From: JAIBBG01 sp043748015
Lineage (GTDB): Bacteria; Bacteroidota; Bacteroidia; Flavobacteriales_D; Sanyastnellaceae
Assembly (NCBI GenBank): GCA_043748015.1
Contig: JAYTOA010000179.1
Location: 1-15,642 of the forward strand
Direction of reading: 5' to 3'
DNA length: 15,642 nucleotides
Shown here: one piece after another, positions 13,792 through 15,642 of the stretch
How the letters are laid out: each line of letters begins with the position of its first letter
Numbering within the stretch: the first letter of the stretch is position 1
Translations under genes and position numbers: made by a program
The notes under the pieces: generated by a model
The model's input: the letters and a program-made list of their open reading frames with translations, nothing else
Told to the model about the DNA's origin: nothing
Databases searched by the model: none

Positions 13792-15237
13792 TCAATTCGT
13801 TTTGATGAACGCCTTTCCCAACGACTGCTCTCCATTCACAATGCGAACAAAATACTGCCCTTCAGGAAGATCCGTGATATCCAATTCCTTCGTTGATGCG
13901 TTGCATTTCTGAGATGATATCACTTTACCCAATGCATTGATAATGGTGATTTCATTGTTGCCATTTGGCATATTGCTGATGCGCAATCTGTCTGTTGCGG
14001 GATTGGGGAAAAGTTCAAATGAAATTTTCTCATGCTCAATTACTGGCCAACAGAAGTCTATTGTTAAGCTAAGATCATCAATGTAGAGAACACTTCCTAC
14101 CTGACCTTGCAATTCACCCTGCAGAGCAACAATAGTAGATGCAAAACCAAGACTGAAATAATCAGGAAACAATGGACTGAAACACCACTGTGAATACATT
14201 TCGAATGGTAGATTCACATTGAAAGCTGTCCACTCGATAGCTGCCGGCAAAGTAGTCACCCACTCCAATCTGTTCTCACAGTTTTCAAGAGCTTCATCGT
14301 AATAGTCATAAGAAAAAAATACTGATGCGCTATCGTTTGTTTCGGCCGCCGGAATGTATTTGTACATACCGCTCACACCCATTGGAATACTGATACCATC
14401 AAGTTCAATCGCACCGGCACCGCACACGTCGGAGTTGAGATCTCCCAATAGCACATATCCAAAACTACCGCCTTTAGAAAACATGATAGGTTGTGATTCA
14501 ATTCGAGCACTCAGGCCACTTACTGCATCTGTGGACGATGATGCTGAGGGATAAGGTAGTGTGTTAATATTGCTCGATGTCCAGCTGTCAGGTTCTGTTG
14601 TCGACTGGTCTGTCCAGTTTTCGAAATCACCATTTGGAAATGATTGGCCTGCTTGCACACTATAAATAAATTCAATATCATCAATGAACAGAACACTGGA
14701 TTGTTGAGGGTTGTCGAAAGATGTATTGACAGCCATAAAACCTAATTCATTTGGAACTTCAATGCCTGCATATGTGAATGGGAAACTGAAACGCTCATAA
14801 CCATTGCTTGTACCGGATGGCGTTATCCATACACTCGCCAATACCACTCCGTTCAACTGAAGCATAGCCACGATGGTGGCATTATCTCCATCAGCAATGT
14901 CATAATTCGCCCAAAGCACTAGAGAATCAGGTGCACCAACAAATGTCATGGCATTCAAAAATCCTTCATTCCCGGGAGTACCTATAGAAATAGCGGCATT
15001 GTATTCTTGCTCCGTTCTTAACATCGCACAGAACATTCCTCCGTGTGCTGCCGGTGATTTCACAACTGTAGCAGCACCATAATCAAAATACGATTGAAAA
15101 TTACTGGTCTCAAATGAATCAGGATTACTCCACATTAAGTTGGTACTCCAATTATCGAAACTGCTGTTTGGAATTTCGTATTGTGCGATGCCATTGATAA
15201 AGAGCAACGCAAAAATGAGTGATAGTAGTGATCTCAT
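13792..15237 (-). CDS. Secreted two-module protein with T9SS type A sorting domain, function unknown
   Basis: The frame is open from 15348, but the ATG at 15237 is chosen because it places a clean signal peptide first (MRSLLSLIFALLFINGIAQ) and because the upstream extension runs into a repeat element. The 481-residue product has two related halves. Each begins with a PN-x-x-F-x-NW segment (IPNSSFDNW, FPNGDFENW) followed by PDSF or PDSW, and each ends with an IDD strand (SVLFIDDIEF, SVLYIDDLSL). This is the layout of PCMD/carbohydrate-binding-like jelly-roll modules. Residues about 405-481 are a T9SS type A sorting domain (FELFPNPATDRL ... LPEGQYFVRIVNGE). The protein should be exported and attached or released at the cell surface; ligand binding, perhaps glycan, is inferred only. 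No catalytic domain is visible. Confidence 0.85.
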   Translation of the reverse strand: MRSLLSLIFALLFINGIAQYEIPNSSFDNWSTNLMWSNPDSFETSNFQSYFDYGAATVVKSPAAHGGMFCAMLRTEQEYNAAISIGTPGNEGFLNAMTFVGAPDSLVLWANYDIADGDNATIVAMLQLNGVVLASVWITPSGTSNGYERFSFPFTYAGIEVPNELGFMAVNTSFDNPQQSSVLFIDDIEFIYSVQAGQSFPNGDFENWTDQSTTEPDSWTSSNINTLPYPSASSSTDAVSGLSARIESQPIMFSKGGSFGYVLLGDLNSDVCGAGAIELDGISIPMGVSGMYKYIPAAETNDSASVFFSYDYYDEALENCENRLEWVTTLPAAIEWTAFNVNLPFEMYSQWCFSPLFPDYFSLGFASTIVALQGELQGQVGSVLYIDDLSLTIDFCWPVIEHEKISFELFPNPATDRLRISNMPNGNNEITIINALGKVISSQKCNASTKELDITDLPEGQYFVRIVNGEQSLGKAFIKTN

Positions 15238-15261
15238 AAGGTGATGGTTTTGATTTGTGCG

Positions 15262-15269
15262 CAAGGGTA
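15262..15269 (-). promoter_or_regulatory. Possible -7 box of the T9SS protein gene
   Basis: Minus-strand TACCCTTG (15269-15262) is one base off TAnnTTTG and lies 24 bases before the chosen ATG. The nearest upstream TTG is 23 bases away, longer than usual, so this is weak. It supports the start at 15237, since the longer frame would begin upstream of it. Confidence 0.25.
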
Positions 15270-15303
15270 CAATACAAACTTCACATACCCTGCAATAGCT
15301 CAC

Positions 15304-15406
15304 GCAGATTTGCGCAGATGAGGTAGCAGATATCCGCTGATTTTTCAAATCATTTCACTTGAAGTTCAAATCCTAAAAATCTGCTACCTCATCTGCGCAA
15401 ATCCGC
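15304..15406. repeat. 103-base palindromic element with 28-base inverted ends
   Basis: Arms 15304-15331 and 15379-15406 are inverted copies with 27 of 28 positions identical (core GCAGATTTGCGCAGATGAGG, then TAGCAGAT), around a 47-base AT-rich centre. As RNA it would form one long stable hairpin. The arm start CACGCAGATT...GCAGAT matches the arms of the element at 2495-2693, so the two belong to one dispersed family. It lies just upstream of the T9SS protein gene's promoter region. Confidence 0.85.
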
Positions 15407-15497
15407 ATAAAATATTCTTAAGCAATAACTAAAATTCTTGGCTCTAACAGAATTCAGCTTATAGCATTTACCACCGGCATTCAATATCTTAATTACC

Positions 15498-15521
15498 CAA
15501 TAACTCAATAACTCAATAACT
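15498..15521 (-). repeat. Three tandem AGTTATTG units
   Basis: CAATAACT occurs three times in perfect tandem; read on the minus strand this is AGTTATTG three times, identical to 11841-11864 inside the element at 11758-11997. Here no long inverted arms were found around it. The rest of 15407-15570 shows nothing I can identify. Confidence 0.75.
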
Positions 15522-15570
15522 AAGAACCCGCGACCACTCACTAATGTTGTCTCATGAAATAGGTTGACAC

Positions 15571-15590
15571 AAAACTTGTGGAAAAGTTTT
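15571..15590. promoter_or_regulatory. Inverted repeat before the last gene, with weak promoter-like flanks
   Basis: AAAACTT (15571-15577) and AAGTTTT (15584-15590) pair around GTGGAA, 15 bases before the ATG at 15605. TTGACA (15564-15569) and TTTAAA (15588-15593) flank it with 18-base spacing, like a sigma70-type promoter, and TAAATTTC (15590-15597) is one base off the Bacteroidota -7 box. It may be an operator or promoter; evidence is limited. Confidence 0.3.
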
Positions 15591-15604
15591 AAATTTCAAC
15601 CATC

Positions 15605-15642
15605 ATGACAATAGAAGAACGCAGACGTCGTCGATTCAGTGA
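15605..15642 (+). CDS. Start of an unidentified gene (3' partial)
   Basis: An ATG at 15605 opens a frame that stays open to the window end, reading MTIEERRRRRFS. Only 12 complete codons are visible. The five-arginine run after an acidic start is notable, but the fragment is too short to name a family. The upstream inverted repeat and promoter-like bases make a real gene start plausible. Confidence 0.5.
   Translation, partial: MTIEERRRRRFS

Noticed and set aside
15238..15348. N-terminal extension of the T9SS protein
   Set aside because: The extra 37 residues lack a signal peptide, would bury the clean one, and run into the palindromic repeat.
15577..15585. DnaA-box-like TTTTCCACA (minus strand) suggesting an origin
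   Set aside because: A single weak match without a cluster, AT-rich unwinding region or dnaA/dnaN neighbour; it is also explained by a 7-bp inverted repeat.

Overview
The window looks like an ordinary chromosomal stretch of a member of the Bacteroidota. The evidence is two secreted proteins with type IX secretion (T9SS) type A C-terminal sorting domains, near absence of Shine-Dalgarno sequences, several promoter-like sites that fit the Bacteroidota pattern (TTTG or TTG, about 19-21 bases, then TAnnTTTG or TAnnTTCG), and a typical gene set. Genus cannot be told from the sequence. I see no rRNA, tRNA, CRISPR array, transposase or phage gene.

Layout. Positions 1-1193 hold the end of a secreted endonuclease I-family nuclease with a T9SS tail. 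A 520-base gap follows, with a strong hairpin and a 52-base tandem repeat, then an SRAP/YedK-type DNA-protein crosslink gene (1714-2490). Next come two exported proteins, a SIMPL (DUF541)-like protein (2774-3868) and a YD-repeat-like protein (4022-4987). On the minus strand lie rlmF (23S rRNA m6A1618 methyltransferase), a small J-domain/KTSC fusion and a 1133-residue fused B12-dependent acyl-CoA mutase (IcmF). Divergent from icmF is queD, which converges to within 6 bases on a LigB/DODA-type extradiol dioxygenase. Then follow an RhlE-type DEAD-box helicase and a second T9SS-exported protein with two related beta-sandwich-like halves, both on the minus strand. The first codons of a further plus-strand gene start at 15605.

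The genes are mostly separate transcription units of housekeeping, metabolic or export type; no operon or multi-gene system joins them, and I found no convincing new defence or mobile system. Gene-level points of interest are the IcmF active-site residues (Phe594 and Gln782, predicting isobutyryl/butyryl-CoA rather than methylmalonyl-CoA) and the J-domain/KTSC fusion.

The most unusual content is between genes. Four intergenic gaps carry a long element bounded by imperfect inverted repeats (2495-2693, 11758-11997, 13600-13782, 15304-15406), and a fifth has a 19-bp-stem palindrome beside a 52-base tandem array. Two of the four elements share a CACGCAGATT...GCAGAT core; the others carry tandem 7- or 8-base units (GTTCCTT/GTTCCTA and AGTTATTG), and the AGTTATTG triplet recurs near 15498. 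They look like dispersed non-coding repeat families of this genome, some of which may double as terminators.
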